DNA of 64,000 nucleotides from Halomonas heilongjiangensis (GCF_002879645.1 NZ_PNRE01000014.1:1-64000); one strand, 5' to 3'. Positions 27,172-36,810 are shown, numbered from the stretch's first letter. Numbers and translations are program-made. Notes: generated by a model not told the origin, from the sequence alone.

Positions 27172-27304
27172 GCGGAACGGGCACTGATGGGGTGTGACCG
27201 AGCCCGGCCACACCGACGGCGGCTTCCCGGTACCCGCGTGGCGGGTGGTGGGAGGCGGCTTTCTTATTGATGGCAATCAGCCGGCAGGAAGTCAGGAGGG
27301 GTCA

Positions 27305-29146
27305 ATGCAGCCAGGGGTGCACGCACCGACGCAGGCCGAGCTTGAGGCATGGAACGTCCAGCTCAAGGAGATCGGCGGGGAATATCGGGCCTTGATGGAG
27401 GACATGATGGAGCGGATGGTGCCCAGCGATGCCGCCGACTCCGTCTATGAGGACATGCGCGAGAGCTTCCGAGCGGGAGCCGAGTCGCTGATGCGCAACC
27501 CCCCGCTGCTGTGGCAGACCCAGTCACGGCTGCTCCAGGACCAGTTCCAGCTCTGGCAGCAGGGCATGCGGGCACTGGCCGGCGAGACGCTGGAGCCGCT
27601 GGTCACCCCGGCGAAGGGCGACCGGCGCTTCAACGACGAGGCCTGGACCAGCGACCCTCACTACCTGGCGATCATGCAGCAGTACCTGCTGTTCTCGCGG
27701 ATGGTCGAGGATCTGGTGGAGAGCCTCGACGGTCTCGACCCCGGGCAGCAGCGCAACCTGGCCTTCTATGCCCGCCAGGTGGTCAATGCCATGGCGCCGA
27801 CCAATTTCGTCACCACCAACCCCGAGGTGATGCGCAAGACCCTGGAGACCCGCGGTCAGAACCTGATCGACGGCCTGACCCGGCTGCGCGAGGACCTGGC
27901 CAATTCCGCCGAGGGGCTCAACGTCACCATGACCGACCGCAGCGCCTTCGCGGTCGGCGACAACATCGCCGTGACCCCGGGCTCGGTGGTCTACGAGAAC
28001 GAGCTGATCCAGCTGATCCAGTACGCACCGACCACCGAGCAGGCCTTCAAGACGCCGCTGTTGATGGTGCCGCCCTGGATCAACAAGTACTACATCCTCG
28101 ACCTTCGCCAGGACAACTCCCTGGTCAAGTGGCTGGTGGACCAGGGGCATACGGTGTTCCTGATCTCCTGGCGCAACCCCGGTCCCGAGCAGCGCGACCT
28201 GACCTGGGCCGACTACATGCAGCTGGGGCCGATCGCGGCGATGGGGGCCATCGAGCAGGCCACCGGCGAGAAATCGGTCAACCTGCTCAGTTACTGCATC
28301 GGCGGTACCCTGACCGCCTCCACCGTCGCCTACCTCACCAGCACCCGCCGCGGCCGCAAGGTGAAGTCGGTGACCTACATGGCGACCCTGCAGGACTTCC
28401 GCGATCCCGGCGACATCGGCGTCTTCCTCTCCGAGCCGGTGCTGGCCGGCATCGAGGCCAAGCTCGAGCGTGACGGCTACCTGGACGGGCGGGTGATGGC
28501 ATTCTCGTTCAACCTGCTGCGCGAGAACGATCTCTTCTGGTCCTTCTATATCAGCAACTACCTCAAGGGGGACATGCCGGCCCCGTTCGACCTGCTCTAC
28601 TGGAACACCGACGGCACCAACCTGCCGGCCGGCACCCACGCCTGGTACCTGCGCCACATGTACCTGGAGAACCGCCTGGTAGAGCCCGGTGGCATCGAGC
28701 TCGACGGGGTCAAGATCGACCTGCGCAAGATATCCACGCCGAGCTACTTCGTCTCCACCAGCGAGGACCATATCGCCAAGTGGAACAGCACCTACTACGG
28801 GGCGCTGCTGCCCAAGGGGCCGGTGACCTTCGTGCTGGGCGGCTCGGGCCATATCGCCGGTATCGTCAACCCGCCGAGCCGGAACAAGTACGGCTACTGG
28901 ACCAACGACGCGCTGCCGGAGACGGCGGATGAGTGGCTGGCCGGTGCCGAGCAGCACGAGGGCTCCTGGTGGCCCCACTGGCAGCAGTGGATGACCGGCA
29001 ACGGCTATGTCGACGCGGAGAAGATGGTGCCGGCGCGCCAGCCCGGCGAGGGCGAGCTCGACATCCTCGAGCCGGCTCCGGGGCGCTACGTCAAGATGAC
29101 GATTCCCGAGGTGCTGGGCGAGACCCCGGCTTCGCCGGAAGCCTGA
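27305..29146 (+). CDS. phaC: Class I poly(R)-hydroxyalkanoate synthase
   Basis: The 613-residue polymerase joins (R)-3-hydroxyacyl-CoA units into polyester on the granule surface. The catalytic triad can be placed at C331 (LLSYCIGGT), D488 (STSEDHIA) and H516 (GGSGHIAGI). The lipase-like box is S-Y-C-I-G, with serine where most class I synthases have glycine, a variant I recall from other halomonad synthases. PWINKYYILDL and WNTDGTNLPAG are also diagnostic. ATG 27305 follows AGGAGGGG; an upstream in-frame start at 27194 lacks such a site. A bidirectional terminator follows. Confidence 0.96.
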   Translation: MQPGVHAPTQAELEAWNVQLKEIGGEYRALMEDMMERMVPSDAADSVYEDMRESFRAGAESLMRNPPLLWQTQSRLLQDQFQLWQQGMRALAGETLEPLVTPAKGDRRFNDEAWTSDPHYLAIMQQYLLFSRMVEDLVESLDGLDPGQQRNLAFYARQVVNAMAPTNFVTTNPEVMRKTLETRGQNLIDGLTRLREDLANSAEGLNVTMTDRSAFAVGDNIAVTPGSVVYENELIQLIQYAPTTEQAFKTPLLMVPPWINKYYILDLRQDNSLVKWLVDQGHTVFLISWRNPGPEQRDLTWADYMQLGPIAAMGAIEQATGEKSVNLLSYCIGGTLTASTVAYLTSTRRGRKVKSVTYMATLQDFRDPGDIGVFLSEPVLAGIEAKLERDGYLDGRVMAFSFNLLRENDLFWSFYISNYLKGDMPAPFDLLYWNTDGTNLPAGTHAWYLRHMYLENRLVEPGGIELDGVKIDLRKISTPSYFVSTSEDHIAKWNSTYYGALLPKGPVTFVLGGSGHIAGIVNPPSRNKYGYWTNDALPETADEWLAGAEQHEGSWWPHWQQWMTGNGYVDAEKMVPARQPGEGELDILEPAPGRYVKMTIPEVLGETPASPEA

Positions 29147-29153
29147 AGCCCTA

Positions 29154-29273
29154 AGCTTGAAGCTGTAAGAGCGGCGCTTCGCACCTGGAAGCCTGAAGAT
29201 AAACCCCTGCTGCCTCGCAGCAGGGGTTGTCGTTTGTTGCCTCGGGGAAAACGCTGATTTCCAGCTTTCAGCT
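29154..29273. repeat. Inverted-repeat terminator module, copy 1 (phaC/lnt)
   Basis: The gap between convergent phaC and lnt carries AGCTTGAAGCTG (29154-29165) and, near its end, CAGCTTTCAGCT (29262-29273), complementary at 10 of 12 positions. Between them lies a strong bidirectional terminator. A module of the same design, with similar flank words AAGCTTGAAG and CCAGCTTAC, separates serS from the SIMPL gene at 54817-54912. Confidence 0.6.
29202..29228. terminator. Bidirectional terminator between phaC and lnt
   Basis: AACCCCTGCTGC (29202-29213) and GCAGCAGGGGTT (29217-29228) form a perfect 12-bp stem with a CTC loop, followed on the plus strand by TGTCGTTTGTTG. It sits between convergent genes and can serve both. 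Confidence 0.88.
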
Positions 29274-30742
29274 CAGCGCCGCAGGCGCAGCCCCGCGATG
29301 ACCATCAGCCCGGCGAGCAGCCAGACCGGCCAGCTGCCAGTGCGGGTGAAGGGCGTCAGGCCCTGCATGGCGGTGACCTCGCCGGTGAGGGTGGCGATCT
29401 CGAACTGGGGGGCCCGGGCGGTGACGTTGCCCCGGGGATCGATGATCGCGGTGACCCCGTTGCTGGTGGCGCGGATCACGGGGCGGCCATTCTCCAGGGC
29501 GCGCAGCCGGGCCATCTGCAGATGCTGCAGGGGGCCGATGGAGGCGCCGAACCAGGTGTCGTTGGAGACCGTGAGCAGGAGGTCGGCAGCCCGGGCCCGG
29601 TCGGCGACCAGGTCGGCGTAGATGATCTCGTAGCAGATGGCGTTGCCGATGGTCAGGCCGGCGGCACGGATCGGCGCCTGGCCGGCGGGACCCGGCGTCA
29701 TCGCCGGCATCGGCAGGTCGAAGAAGGCGATGGCACCGCGCAGCAGGTCTTCCAGCGGCAGGTACTCGCCGAAGGGCACCAGGTGCTCCTTGCGGTACTC
29801 GCCCTCGACGCCACCGACCCCGATCACGCTGTTGTAGTAGAGCCCGCGAGCCGTACGCTGCAGGATGCCGGTGAGCAGGGCGGTGTCGGGGGCGAGGTTG
29901 GACTGTACCCGTTCCAGCAGCGGGGCGGCCTCGTCCTCGAACATCGGCAGGGCGGCCTCGGGCCAGATGACCAGGCCGATGGAGTCGTCGAGCTCGCGGG
30001 TCAGGTCGCTGTAGGTGTTGGCGGCGACGCGCCGTCCTTCGGGGGTCCACTTGATCAACTGCGGCAGGTTGCCCTGCAGCAGGGCGACACGCACCGGTTC
30101 GCCGCTGGGGGTGGTCCATTGGCTGGGCAGGGCCAGCGGAATCAGCCAGAGGGCGGTGATGGGGGCCAATGCCCACCAGCGTCGGCGCAGGAGCTCTACG
30201 CCCAGGCTACCGGTGAGGGCGGTGATCAGCGACAGGCCGTAGACCCCGACCACCGGTGCCCAGGAGGCGAGTGGCGAGTCGACGTGGCCGCTGCCCAGCA
30301 GCAACCAGGGAAACCCGGTGAACAGCCAGGTGCGTAGCCACTCGCCCAGTACCCAGGCGCCGGCGAAGGTGAGGAACGCCAGACGGGGGCCACACAGCAG
30401 ACGATAGAGCCACAGCGTGACGGCAAAGAACAGCGCCAGGCCGACCACGAACAGGCCGGTGAGGAACAGCGCCAGGGGGACGCCGGTATAGCCATAGTCA
30501 TGGATCGACACGTAGACCCAGGACGCCCCCGAGCCGAACAGGCCGACACCGTAGCACCAGCCGCGCAGGGCGGCCTGGGCGGGCGTCAGGGCCGGCAGGC
30601 CGGCATAGACCAGCCCGGCGGCCACCGGGGCCAGCCACCAGAGTTCGAAGGGGGAGGCGGTCAGGGTGGTGAGGCCCCCCGCGGCGAGGGCCAGCAGATA
30701 GCCCAGGAGCGGGGGGAAACGCAGTTCAGGCATCTTGGCCAT
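29273..30742 (-). CDS. lnt: Apolipoprotein N-acyltransferase
   Basis: The 489-residue inner-membrane enzyme adds the third acyl chain to bacterial lipoproteins. Six or so helices occupy the first ~200 residues, followed by a periplasmic nitrilase-like domain. The catalytic set Glu-Lys-Cys is visible in VIWPEAALPMF, YRKEHLVPFGEYLP and GNAICYEIIYADL, and NDTWFGASIGPLQHLQMARLRALENGRP is diagnostic. One C-terminal helix ends the protein. The gene is last in the minus-strand run ybeZ-ybeY-corC-lnt, the conserved gammaproteobacterial order. Confidence 0.95.
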   Translation of the reverse strand: MAKMPELRFPPLLGYLLALAAGGLTTLTASPFELWWLAPVAAGLVYAGLPALTPAQAALRGWCYGVGLFGSGASWVYVSIHDYGYTGVPLALFLTGLFVVGLALFFAVTLWLYRLLCGPRLAFLTFAGAWVLGEWLRTWLFTGFPWLLLGSGHVDSPLASWAPVVGVYGLSLITALTGSLGVELLRRRWWALAPITALWLIPLALPSQWTTPSGEPVRVALLQGNLPQLIKWTPEGRRVAANTYSDLTRELDDSIGLVIWPEAALPMFEDEAAPLLERVQSNLAPDTALLTGILQRTARGLYYNSVIGVGGVEGEYRKEHLVPFGEYLPLEDLLRGAIAFFDLPMPAMTPGPAGQAPIRAAGLTIGNAICYEIIYADLVADRARAADLLLTVSNDTWFGASIGPLQHLQMARLRALENGRPVIRATSNGVTAIIDPRGNVTARAPQFEIATLTGEVTAMQGLTPFTRTGSWPVWLLAGLMVIAGLRLRR

Positions 30743-30764
30743 CCTTGGGGAGAAGCGTCTCGGG

Positions 30765-31634
30765 TCAGTCGTTGCCCGGTTCGTCGTGGGGCTGGGCTTC
30801 CAGCAGACGGATGCGACGGTTGTCGGCGTTGAGCACCGTGAAGCGCCAGCCGCCGATCTCGGTATGCTCGCCCCGGCCGGGCAGGTGGCCGAAGCGCTGC
30901 ATCACCAGCCCTCCCAGGGTGTCGAACTCCTCATCGGAGAAGCGCGTCTGGAAGCGTGCGTTGAAATCCTCGATGGGAGTCAGGGCGCGAATGGCGTAGC
31001 GGTCATCGCCGAGCTCACGGATATCCTCCTCCTCGTCGATGTCGTGCTCGTCCTCGATGTCGCCGACGATCTGCTCGAGGATGTCCTCGATGGTGACGAT
31101 CCCGGCGGTGCCGCCGTACTCGTCGACCACCACCGCCATGTGGTTGTGGGTGTCGCGGAACTCCTTGAGCAGGCTGTTGAGTCGCTTCGATTCGGGCACG
31201 AACATCGCCGGGCGGATCACCTCCTCGAGGCGGAACGGCAGGCCGTTCTCCTGGCCGCGACGCAGCAGTGGCAGCAGGTCCTTGGCCAGCAGGATGCCCT
31301 TGACCTCGTCGAGGTTCTCGCCGATCACCGGGTAGCGCGAGTGGCCTGTCTCCAGGATCACCGGCAGGTACTCCTCCAGGGGCTGGTCGAGGGCGATGGC
31401 GGTGACCTGGGAGCGGGGGATCAGCACCTCGCGGACCTGCTGGTCGCTGATCTGCAGGGCGCCCTCGATGATCATCATGGCGTCCTGCTCGAGCTTGAGT
31501 CGGCTGGCCGCCTGACGCAGGAACTCCAGTAGCTCGTCCCGGGAGCTGGGTTCGTCGCTGTCGCTGGAAAGGGCGCTGAACAACTTCTCGAACCAGGACT
31601 TGCCGCCCTGGTTGGTCGATCGGTCTTCGCTCAT
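30765..31634 (-). CDS. corC: CorC-family CBS-domain protein
   Basis: The 289-residue protein has an N-terminal region beginning [19 protein letters not shown], two CBS domains (about 65-190, with [14 protein letters not shown] and [36 protein letters not shown]), and a CorC_HlyC transporter-associated domain at the C terminus ([17 protein letters not shown]). The E. coli homologue is linked to Mg2+/Co2+ efflux, and linkage to lnt and ybeY is conserved. It lacks membrane helices, as is normal for CorC. The start overlaps the end of ybeY by 4 bp (ATGA). Confidence 0.94.
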   Translation of the reverse strand: MSEDRSTNQGGKSWFEKLFSALSSDSDEPSSRDELLEFLRQAASRLKLEQDAMMIIEGALQISDQQVREVLIPRSQVTAIALDQPLEEYLPVILETGHSRYPVIGENLDEVKGILLAKDLLPLLRRGQENGLPFRLEEVIRPAMFVPESKRLNSLLKEFRDTHNHMAVVVDEYGGTAGIVTIEDILEQIVGDIEDEHDIDEEEDIRELGDDRYAIRALTPIEDFNARFQTRFSDEEFDTLGGLVMQRFGHLPGRGEHTEIGGWRFTVLNADNRRIRLLEAQPHDEPGND

Positions 31635-32143
31635 GCGTCGGCTCTCTTGTCCTCGGTATCGGGGCCCGTGGCGTCGCGGGTGTCCGCACGATAGGGGTCG
31701 TTGATGCCCAGGCCGGCGAGGATCTCGCGCTCGAGCGCCTCCATGGCCTCGGCCTCGTCATCCTCGAGATGGTCGTATCCGAGCAGGTGCAGGGTGCCAT
31801 GCACCACCATATGAGCGTAGTGAGCCGCCGGGGACTTGTCCTGCTCCCGTGCTTCCCGGACCACCACGGGATGGCAGATCACCAGGTCACCGAGCAGCGC
31901 AAGCTCGACGCCGGGCGGGCTCTCGAAGGGAAAGGAGAGCACGTTGGTGGGTCTGTCGCGGCCGCGGTAGTCGCGGTTCAGGGTCCGGCTCTCCGCCTCG
32001 TCGACCAGGCGCACCGTCAGCTCCGAGGCGGGATCGACGTCGTGGCGGGCCAGCACGGCGGCGACCCAGGCCTCGAGCTCGGCCTGGCTCGGCAGGTCCA
32101 CGGCCTCGATGGCGACCTGACGATCGACGAGCGGGGCATTCAT
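31631..32143 (-). CDS. ybeY: Endoribonuclease YbeY (16S rRNA maturation)
   Basis: The 170-residue metalloprotein has the zinc-binding motif [11 protein letters not shown] with H115, H119 and H125, and the conserved [13 protein letters not shown] segment before it. YbeY is a single-strand endoribonuclease involved in 3' maturation of 16S rRNA and ribosome quality control. It overlaps both neighbours by four bases, ybeZ upstream and corC downstream, so the three genes are translationally coupled. Confidence 0.95.
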   Translation of the reverse strand: MNAPLVDRQVAIEAVDLPSQAELEAWVAAVLARHDVDPASELTVRLVDEAESRTLNRDYRGRDRPTNVLSFPFESPPGVELALLGDLVICHPVVVREAREQDKSPAAHYAHMVVHGTLHLLGYDHLEDDEAEAMEALEREILAGLGINDPYRADTRDATGPDTEDKRADA

Positions 32144-33231
32144 GGGTCTCTGCGCTCTCCGTTGGCTCGGTCGTGGTCGAGGCGTTCCTGGCGGAGCGTC
32201 TCGCGCTTCTGCTCCCGGGCCTCCTTGCGGGAGCGCTCGGCGGCCTCCTGCTCGGCCTCGAAGTGGTCGTAGGCCTCGATGATGCGCTGCACCAGCGGAT
32301 GGCGCACCACGTCCTTGGCGGCGAAGTGGGTCACGCCGATGCCGGGGGTGCCCTTGAGCACGTCGAGTACCTGGATCAGCCCCGAGCTCTGGCCGCGGGG
32401 CAGGTCGACCTGGGTGACGTCGCCGGTGATCACCGCGGTGGAGCCGAAGCCGATACGCGTCAGGAACATCTTCATCTGCTCGCGGGTGGTGTTCTGGCTC
32501 TCGTCGAGGATGATGAAGGCGTTGTTCAGGGTGCGCCCGCGCATGTAGGCCAGCGGGGCGATCTCGATCACCTGGCGCTCGATCAGCTTGGCGACCTGCT
32601 CGAAGCCGATCATCTCGTAGAGCGCGTCGTAGAGCGGCCGCAGGTAGGGGTCGATCTTCTGGGCCAGGTCGCCGGGCAGGAAGCCGAGCTTCTCGCCGGC
32701 CTCCACCGCCGGGCGCACCAGCAGGATGCGGCGTACCTCCTGCTGGTTGAGGGCTTCCACTGCCGCGGCCACCGCCAGGTAGGTCTTGCCGGTACCGGCC
32801 GGGCCGATGCCGAAGTTGATGTCGTGGGCGCGGATGCTCTGGACATAGCCCTGCTGGTTGAGGCCGCGAGGCTTGATCAGCGTGCGTGGGGTGCGCAGCA
32901 GCACCTCGCCCTCCGGTTCGGCGCCTTCCTCCTCGTCCAGCGCCTCGAGGCCGGACTCCTGCAGGAAGAGATGCACGGTATCGGGGGTCAGGTCGCTGGC
33001 CTCGGCCTCGCGGTAGAGATGCTCGAGCACGTTGGCGGCGGCCTTGACGCGATGGCTGGGGCCGGCGAGCTGGAAGATGTTGCCGCGGTTGCGCAGGGTG
33101 ATGCCGAGCCGGGACTCGACCAGCTTGAGGTGCTCGTCGCGCTGGCCGCAGAGGTTGGCCAGGCGCCGGGGATCGTTGGGCTCGAGGTTCAGGGTGATGA
33201 TGCGATTGGCCTGGGTGGCTGGCTGGCTCAA
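32140..33231 (-). CDS. ybeZ: PhoH-like ATPase YbeZ
   Basis: The 363-residue protein has an N-terminal KH-like portion and a PhoH ATPase domain with Walker [16 protein letters not shown] (about 135-149), Walker [13 protein letters not shown] and the [16 protein letters not shown] segment. It is thought to be an RNA-linked ATPase that works with YbeY. It is the first gene of the ybeZ-ybeY-corC-lnt run, 87 bp after the miaB stop on the same strand. The C-terminal tail is rich in charged residues. Confidence 0.94.
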   Translation of the reverse strand: MSQPATQANRIITLNLEPNDPRRLANLCGQRDEHLKLVESRLGITLRNRGNIFQLAGPSHRVKAAANVLEHLYREAEASDLTPDTVHLFLQESGLEALDEEEGAEPEGEVLLRTPRTLIKPRGLNQQGYVQSIRAHDINFGIGPAGTGKTYLAVAAAVEALNQQEVRRILLVRPAVEAGEKLGFLPGDLAQKIDPYLRPLYDALYEMIGFEQVAKLIERQVIEIAPLAYMRGRTLNNAFIILDESQNTTREQMKMFLTRIGFGSTAVITGDVTQVDLPRGQSSGLIQVLDVLKGTPGIGVTHFAAKDVVRHPLVQRIIEAYDHFEAEQEAAERSRKEAREQKRETLRQERLDHDRANGERRDP

Positions 33232-33272
33232 GGCAGGGAGGTCCGTGCGTGGTGTATGTGGGCTCAGCTTAC

Positions 33273-33294
33273 TGCCCCGGCGGTCGCCGGGGCA
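33273..33294 (-). terminator. GC-rich hairpin between miaB and ybeZ
   Basis: TGCCCCGGCG (33273-33282) and CGCCGGGGCA (33285-33294) are perfectly complementary around GT. There is no T run on the minus strand, so it may only partly separate miaB from the ybeZ operon. Confidence 0.5.
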
Positions 33295-33318
33295 ATGGAT
33301 GACGGCGGATGCGAAGAC

Positions 33319-34662
33319 TCAGAAGCGCTCCGGGGACGCCAGCTCGCCGCGCAGGGAGTTGGGCAGCGCCTCGCTGATCTCCACGTCGACGAAGTAGCCG
33401 ATCAGGTCGAAGGGGTTGGCCGCGCGGAAGTTGACCACCCGGTTGTTCTCGGTACGCCCGGAGAGCTGCCCCGGGTCCCTGGGCGAGAAGCCGGTGACCA
33501 GGATGCGCTGGGTCGACCCGACCATGCGCCGGCTGATCTGCATCGCCTGCTGGTTGATGCGCTCCTGGAGGATCGCCAGGCGCTGCTTCTTGAGGCCCTC
33601 GGGGGTGTCGTCGTCGAGGGCCGCCGCCGGGGTGCCGGGGCGCGCCGAGTAGACGAAGCTGAACGAGTGGTCGAAGCCGATGCGATGGATCAGGTCCATG
33701 GTCGCCTCGAAGTCCTCCGCGGTCTCGCCGGGGAAGCCGACGATGAAGTCGGAGGAGAAGCTGATATCCGGGCGCAGGGCGCGGATGCGCTCCAGCTTCG
33801 CGACGTACTCCTCGACGCTGTGGCCGCGCTTCATGGCCGCCAGGATGCGGTCGGAACCGGCCTGCACCGGCAGGTGCAGGTGGCTGACCAGCTCGGGGAT
33901 CTCGCCATAGGCCTCGATCAGGCTGTCGGAGAACTCCACCGGGTGCGAGGTGGTGAAGCGGATGCGGTCGATGCCCTCCACCGCGGCGACGCAGGCGATC
34001 AGTTCGGCCAGGTCGATCTCGTCGCCGAGCCGGTTCTCGCCGCGATAGGCGTTGACGTTCTGGCCCAGCAGGTTGATCTCGCGCACCCCCTGGTCGGCCA
34101 GGTGAATCACCTCGTCCATCACCGCCTCGAAGGGCCGCGAGACCTCCTCGCCGCGGGTGTAGGGCACCACGCAGAAGGTGCAGTACTTGGAGCAGCCCTC
34201 CATCACCGAGACGAAGGCGGTGGCGCCGTCCGAGCTCGGCTTGGGCAGGTGGTCGAACTTCTCGATCTCGGGGAAGGTGACGTCGACCACCGAGATCTGG
34301 TCGTTGCGCCGCGCGTCGAGCATCGCCGGCACCCGATGCAGGGTCTGGGGGCCGAACACCATGTCGACGTGGGGCGCGCGCTTGCGCAGCGCCTCGCCCT
34401 CCTGGCTGGCGACGCAGCCGCCCACCCCGATCACCAGCTCGGGGTTGGCGTCCTTGAGCTTCTTCCAGCGACCGAGCTGGTGGAACACCTTCTCCTGGGC
34501 CTTCTCGCGGATCGAGCAGGTGTTGAGCAGGATGACGTCGGCTTCGCGCTCGTCGTCGGTGAGCTCCAACTGGTGGGATTCGCCGAGCAGATCCGCCATG
34601 CGCGCGGAGTCGTACTCGTTCATCTGGCAGCCGTGCGTCTTGATGAAGAGTTTCTTCGCCAT
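33319..34662 (-). CDS. miaB: tRNA-2-methylthio-N6-dimethylallyladenosine synthase
   Basis: The 447-residue methylthiotransferase has an N-terminal UPF0004 domain with cluster cysteines in [28 protein letters not shown] and [11 protein letters not shown]. The radical-SAM CxxxCxxC motif lies in [20 protein letters not shown]-terminal TRAM domain ends [14 protein letters not shown]. It modifies A37 of tRNAs that read UNN codons, which affects codon reading, including Trp codons of leader peptides. The divergent upstream region (34663-34906) separates it from the DUF1820 gene and shows no other gene. Confidence 0.96.
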   Translation of the reverse strand: MAKKLFIKTHGCQMNEYDSARMADLLGESHQLELTDDEREADVILLNTCSIREKAQEKVFHQLGRWKKLKDANPELVIGVGGCVASQEGEALRKRAPHVDMVFGPQTLHRVPAMLDARRNDQISVVDVTFPEIEKFDHLPKPSSDGATAFVSVMEGCSKYCTFCVVPYTRGEEVSRPFEAVMDEVIHLADQGVREINLLGQNVNAYRGENRLGDEIDLAELIACVAAVEGIDRIRFTTSHPVEFSDSLIEAYGEIPELVSHLHLPVQAGSDRILAAMKRGHSVEEYVAKLERIRALRPDISFSSDFIVGFPGETAEDFEATMDLIHRIGFDHSFSFVYSARPGTPAAALDDDTPEGLKKQRLAILQERINQQAMQISRRMVGSTQRILVTGFSPRDPGQLSGRTENNRVVNFRAANPFDLIGYFVDVEISEALPNSLRGELASPERF

Positions 34663-34906
34663 AAGAATAGGGTCGTGGCGGCTGGCGCCCGACGTCTGTT
34701 ACCGATGAAGATGAATGGGGGTCGCGAGGTCGTCGCGCGGGTCGGCCGGGTGCGGCCGCTCGAATGCGCCCATTATACGCAGGCACCCCGCGGGGGGCCA
34801 GCCGCCCGGGTGCACAATGGCCGTCTGTGGTACCCTTGGCGCCTTGCGATATGTCGCGGCGCACGAGCGTCATATTCAGGGTGACAGGCAAGGAACAGGC
34901 ACTATC

Positions 34907-35236
34907 ATGGCGGCCAAACCGATCTATCGAGTGGTATTCCACCAGCAGGGTGAGGTCTGGGAGCTGTATGTCCGCGAGATCTTCCAGAGCGACCTCTGGG
35001 GCTTCATCGAAATCGAGGAGTTCGTCTTCGAGGACGTCTCGAAGCTGGTGGTGGATCCCTCTGCCGACAAGCTGCGGCGTACCTTCGACGGGGTCGGGCG
35101 CAGTTATCTGCCGCTCAACGCCATCGTGCGTATCGATGAGGTGGAGCGTGAGGGGCCACCGAGAGCGGTGAAGAGCGAGGGCCGGGTGGCGGAGTTTCCG
35201 CGATCCTTCGCCCCTCCCCCGAAGGGTGAGCGCTGA
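34907..35236 (+). CDS. DUF1820-family protein
   Basis: The 109-residue cytoplasmic protein MAAKPIYRVVFHQQGEVWELYVREI, with GFIEIEEFVFED and YLPLNAIVRIDEVE further on, is a DUF1820 member. It is conserved near miaB in gammaproteobacteria and has no assigned function. Its first ~85 residues form the conserved small beta-rich core; the tail is variable. ATG 34907 follows AAGGAACA. The frame is open upstream but enters the miaB promoter region. Confidence 0.85.
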   Translation: MAAKPIYRVVFHQQGEVWELYVREIFQSDLWGFIEIEEFVFEDVSKLVVDPSADKLRRTFDGVGRSYLPLNAIVRIDEVEREGPPRAVKSEGRVAEFPRSFAPPPKGER

Positions 35237-35494
35237 ACCCTGGTCATACAATGACCAGGAGGCGGGCAGGCCGGACAGCGTGGCCCTCGGCGGAGGCTTT
35301 CCAGCGGTTTTCCCGGCACTTGTCCACAGAAGCTGTGGAAAACGGCGCCGGACACCAGGCGGTTGCCTGACAGGCGGGTGGCATCGGCAGTTTTCAGAGA
35401 GTTCAGGTCTCATCGTGCCGTTGCCGGAGGGATGCCGGTGGCGGTGACAGGTCGCGGAGGAGCGGATCCCGCTAGTTACAGCCAGGACGACGGC
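35237..35494 (+). other. Intergenic stretch with nested inverted repeat
   Basis: No gene is visible. TCCACAG (35323-35329) and CTGTGGA (35333-35339) form a perfect 7-bp inverted repeat. Each half is part of a DnaA-box-like word: TTGTCCACA at 35320-35328 and TTTTCCACA on the other strand. A further GTTTTCC and GGAAAAC pair lies just outside. It could be a hairpin near the 3' end of the DUF1820 transcript or a protein site. Confidence 0.4.
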
Positions 35495-36118
35495 ATGACG
35501 AAACACGATTTCAAGTTCTTGACCCTGGGGCTGGGGCTGCTGGCCCTGCCGCTGCACGCCCAGGAGGCCGAAGACGGCACCCAGTGGGTCTCCGACTCAC
35601 TGACCACCTATGTACGCAGTGGCCCCACCGACGGCTACCGCATCGTCGGCACCCTGACCGCCGGCGAGCCGGTCACGGTGCTGGAGTCCAGTGGCAATTA
35701 CTCCCGGGTGCAGAACGGCGACGGCGACACCGTCTGGGTGCTGAGCAATGAACTCCAGCAGACCCCCAGTTCCCAGGTGCGCCTGCCCGAGCTGGAAACC
35801 CGGGTGGCCCAGCTGACCGACGAACTCGACGGCATCAACGCCGAGTGGGAGAACCGTGTCTCCTCGATGACCGAGGCCCTGGCCGCCGGCGAGGAGCGGA
35901 TCGAGGAGCTCGAGGCCCATAACCGCGAGCTCGACGCCGAGGCCGAGCAGTCGCGCGGGACCATCCGCCGGTTGCAGGCGCGTCTCGATACCCAGGAGGA
36001 GGACCTGCTGCTGCGCTACTTCATGTACGGGGGCGGGGTGGCCGGGGGCGGGCTACTGGTCGGCCTGATCATTCCTCACCTGCCGCGTCGCCGCAAGAAG
36101 CGCGACCGCTGGTTCTGA
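35495..36118 (+). CDS. TIGR04211-type SH3-domain membrane protein
   Basis: The 207-residue envelope protein has a signal peptide (first ~23 residues, cut after LHAQ) and a periplasmic bacterial SH3 domain (about 30-90: VSDSLTTYVRSGPTDGYRIVGTLTAGEPVTVLES). A coiled coil follows (about 100-170, rich in E, L and R), then a C-terminal membrane helix with a basic cytoplasmic end (PRRRKKRDRW). This is the layout of the TIGR04211/YgiM family. Its role in cell envelope or metal tolerance is not settled. ATG 35495 is chosen for the signal peptide. Confidence 0.85.
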   Translation: MTKHDFKFLTLGLGLLALPLHAQEAEDGTQWVSDSLTTYVRSGPTDGYRIVGTLTAGEPVTVLESSGNYSRVQNGDGDTVWVLSNELQQTPSSQVRLPELETRVAQLTDELDGINAEWENRVSSMTEALAAGEERIEELEAHNRELDAEAEQSRGTIRRLQARLDTQEEDLLLRYFMYGGGVAGGGLLVGLIIPHLPRRRKKRDRWF

Positions 36119-36140
36119 GCCGGGCCCGGCAGGAGCGAAG

Positions 36141-36779
36141 ATGGTCAACGAATGGCGCGACCGCTGGCGGGAGGGCCGCATCGGCTTCCACCGCGAGCAG
36201 ATCCACTCCTCGCTGGTGCGCTATTGGCCCCTGCTGGGTGTGACGCCCGGCACCAAGGTGCTGGTGCCATTGTGCGGCAAGAGCCTGGACATGCGCTGGC
36301 TGGGACAGCACGATCACCCGGTGCTGGGCATCGAGCTCGCCCCCGAGGCGATCGAACAGTTCGTCGCCGCGGGGGCGGGAGAGATCTCGCGGTATCGGCA
36401 GGGCGGCTTCGACGTCTGTCGCCAGGGGAACGTCGAGCTGTGGTGCGGCGACTTCTTCCACTTCCATATCGAGCAGGCGGCGGAGATCGGGGCCTTCTAC
36501 GATCGCGCCGCCCTGATCGCCTTGCCGCCGGCCACCCGGCAGCGTTACGCCTTCCATCTCGCCCAACTGATTCCCCCCGGGGCCCGTGGCCTGCTGATCA
36601 GCCTGATCCGGGCGCCTGGTGACGAGGGAGGGCCGCCCTTCGGCGTGGCCGCCGAGGAGGTGCGCGAGCTGTTCGAGCCCAACTTCCAGGTCACCCACCT
36701 GGAGGACGGCGAGCCGGAGCCGGGCAGGGGTTTCCGTGAGAGCGTCTGGGCCCTGGTGAGGCGAGGCCCTTCGGTCTAG
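36141..36779 (+). CDS. tpm: Thiopurine S-methyltransferase
   Basis: The 212-residue SAM-dependent methyltransferase shows the family pattern WRDRWREGRIGFHREQIHSSL at the N terminus, VLVPLCGKSLDMRWL for SAM binding, GIELAPEAIEQF, and FYDRAALIALPPATRQRYA. Bacterial Tpm methylates thiols and, in pseudomonads, selenium and tellurium oxyanions, so oxyanion detoxification is a plausible role. The length is normal. It is 22 bp after the SH3 protein gene and is followed by a long palindrome. Confidence 0.93.
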   Translation: MVNEWRDRWREGRIGFHREQIHSSLVRYWPLLGVTPGTKVLVPLCGKSLDMRWLGQHDHPVLGIELAPEAIEQFVAAGAGEISRYRQGGFDVCRQGNVELWCGDFFHFHIEQAAEIGAFYDRAALIALPPATRQRYAFHLAQLIPPGARGLLISLIRAPGDEGGPPFGVAAEEVRELFEPNFQVTHLEDGEPEPGRGFRESVWALVRRGPSV

Positions 36780-36810
36780 CGGCGCGGCGTCTCGAGCCTG
36801 GCGTCCGCCA

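Noticed and set aside
31849..34884. A 1011-codon plus-strand open frame across ybeY, ybeZ and miaB
   Set aside because: It lies opposite well-supported genes with clear catalytic motifs, has low-complexity composition caused by GC-rich codon positions, and no recognisable domain.
33269..35557. A 762-codon minus-strand open frame overlapping miaB
   Set aside because: It runs through miaB in another frame and through the DUF1820 gene; miaB itself is intact in the adjacent frame.
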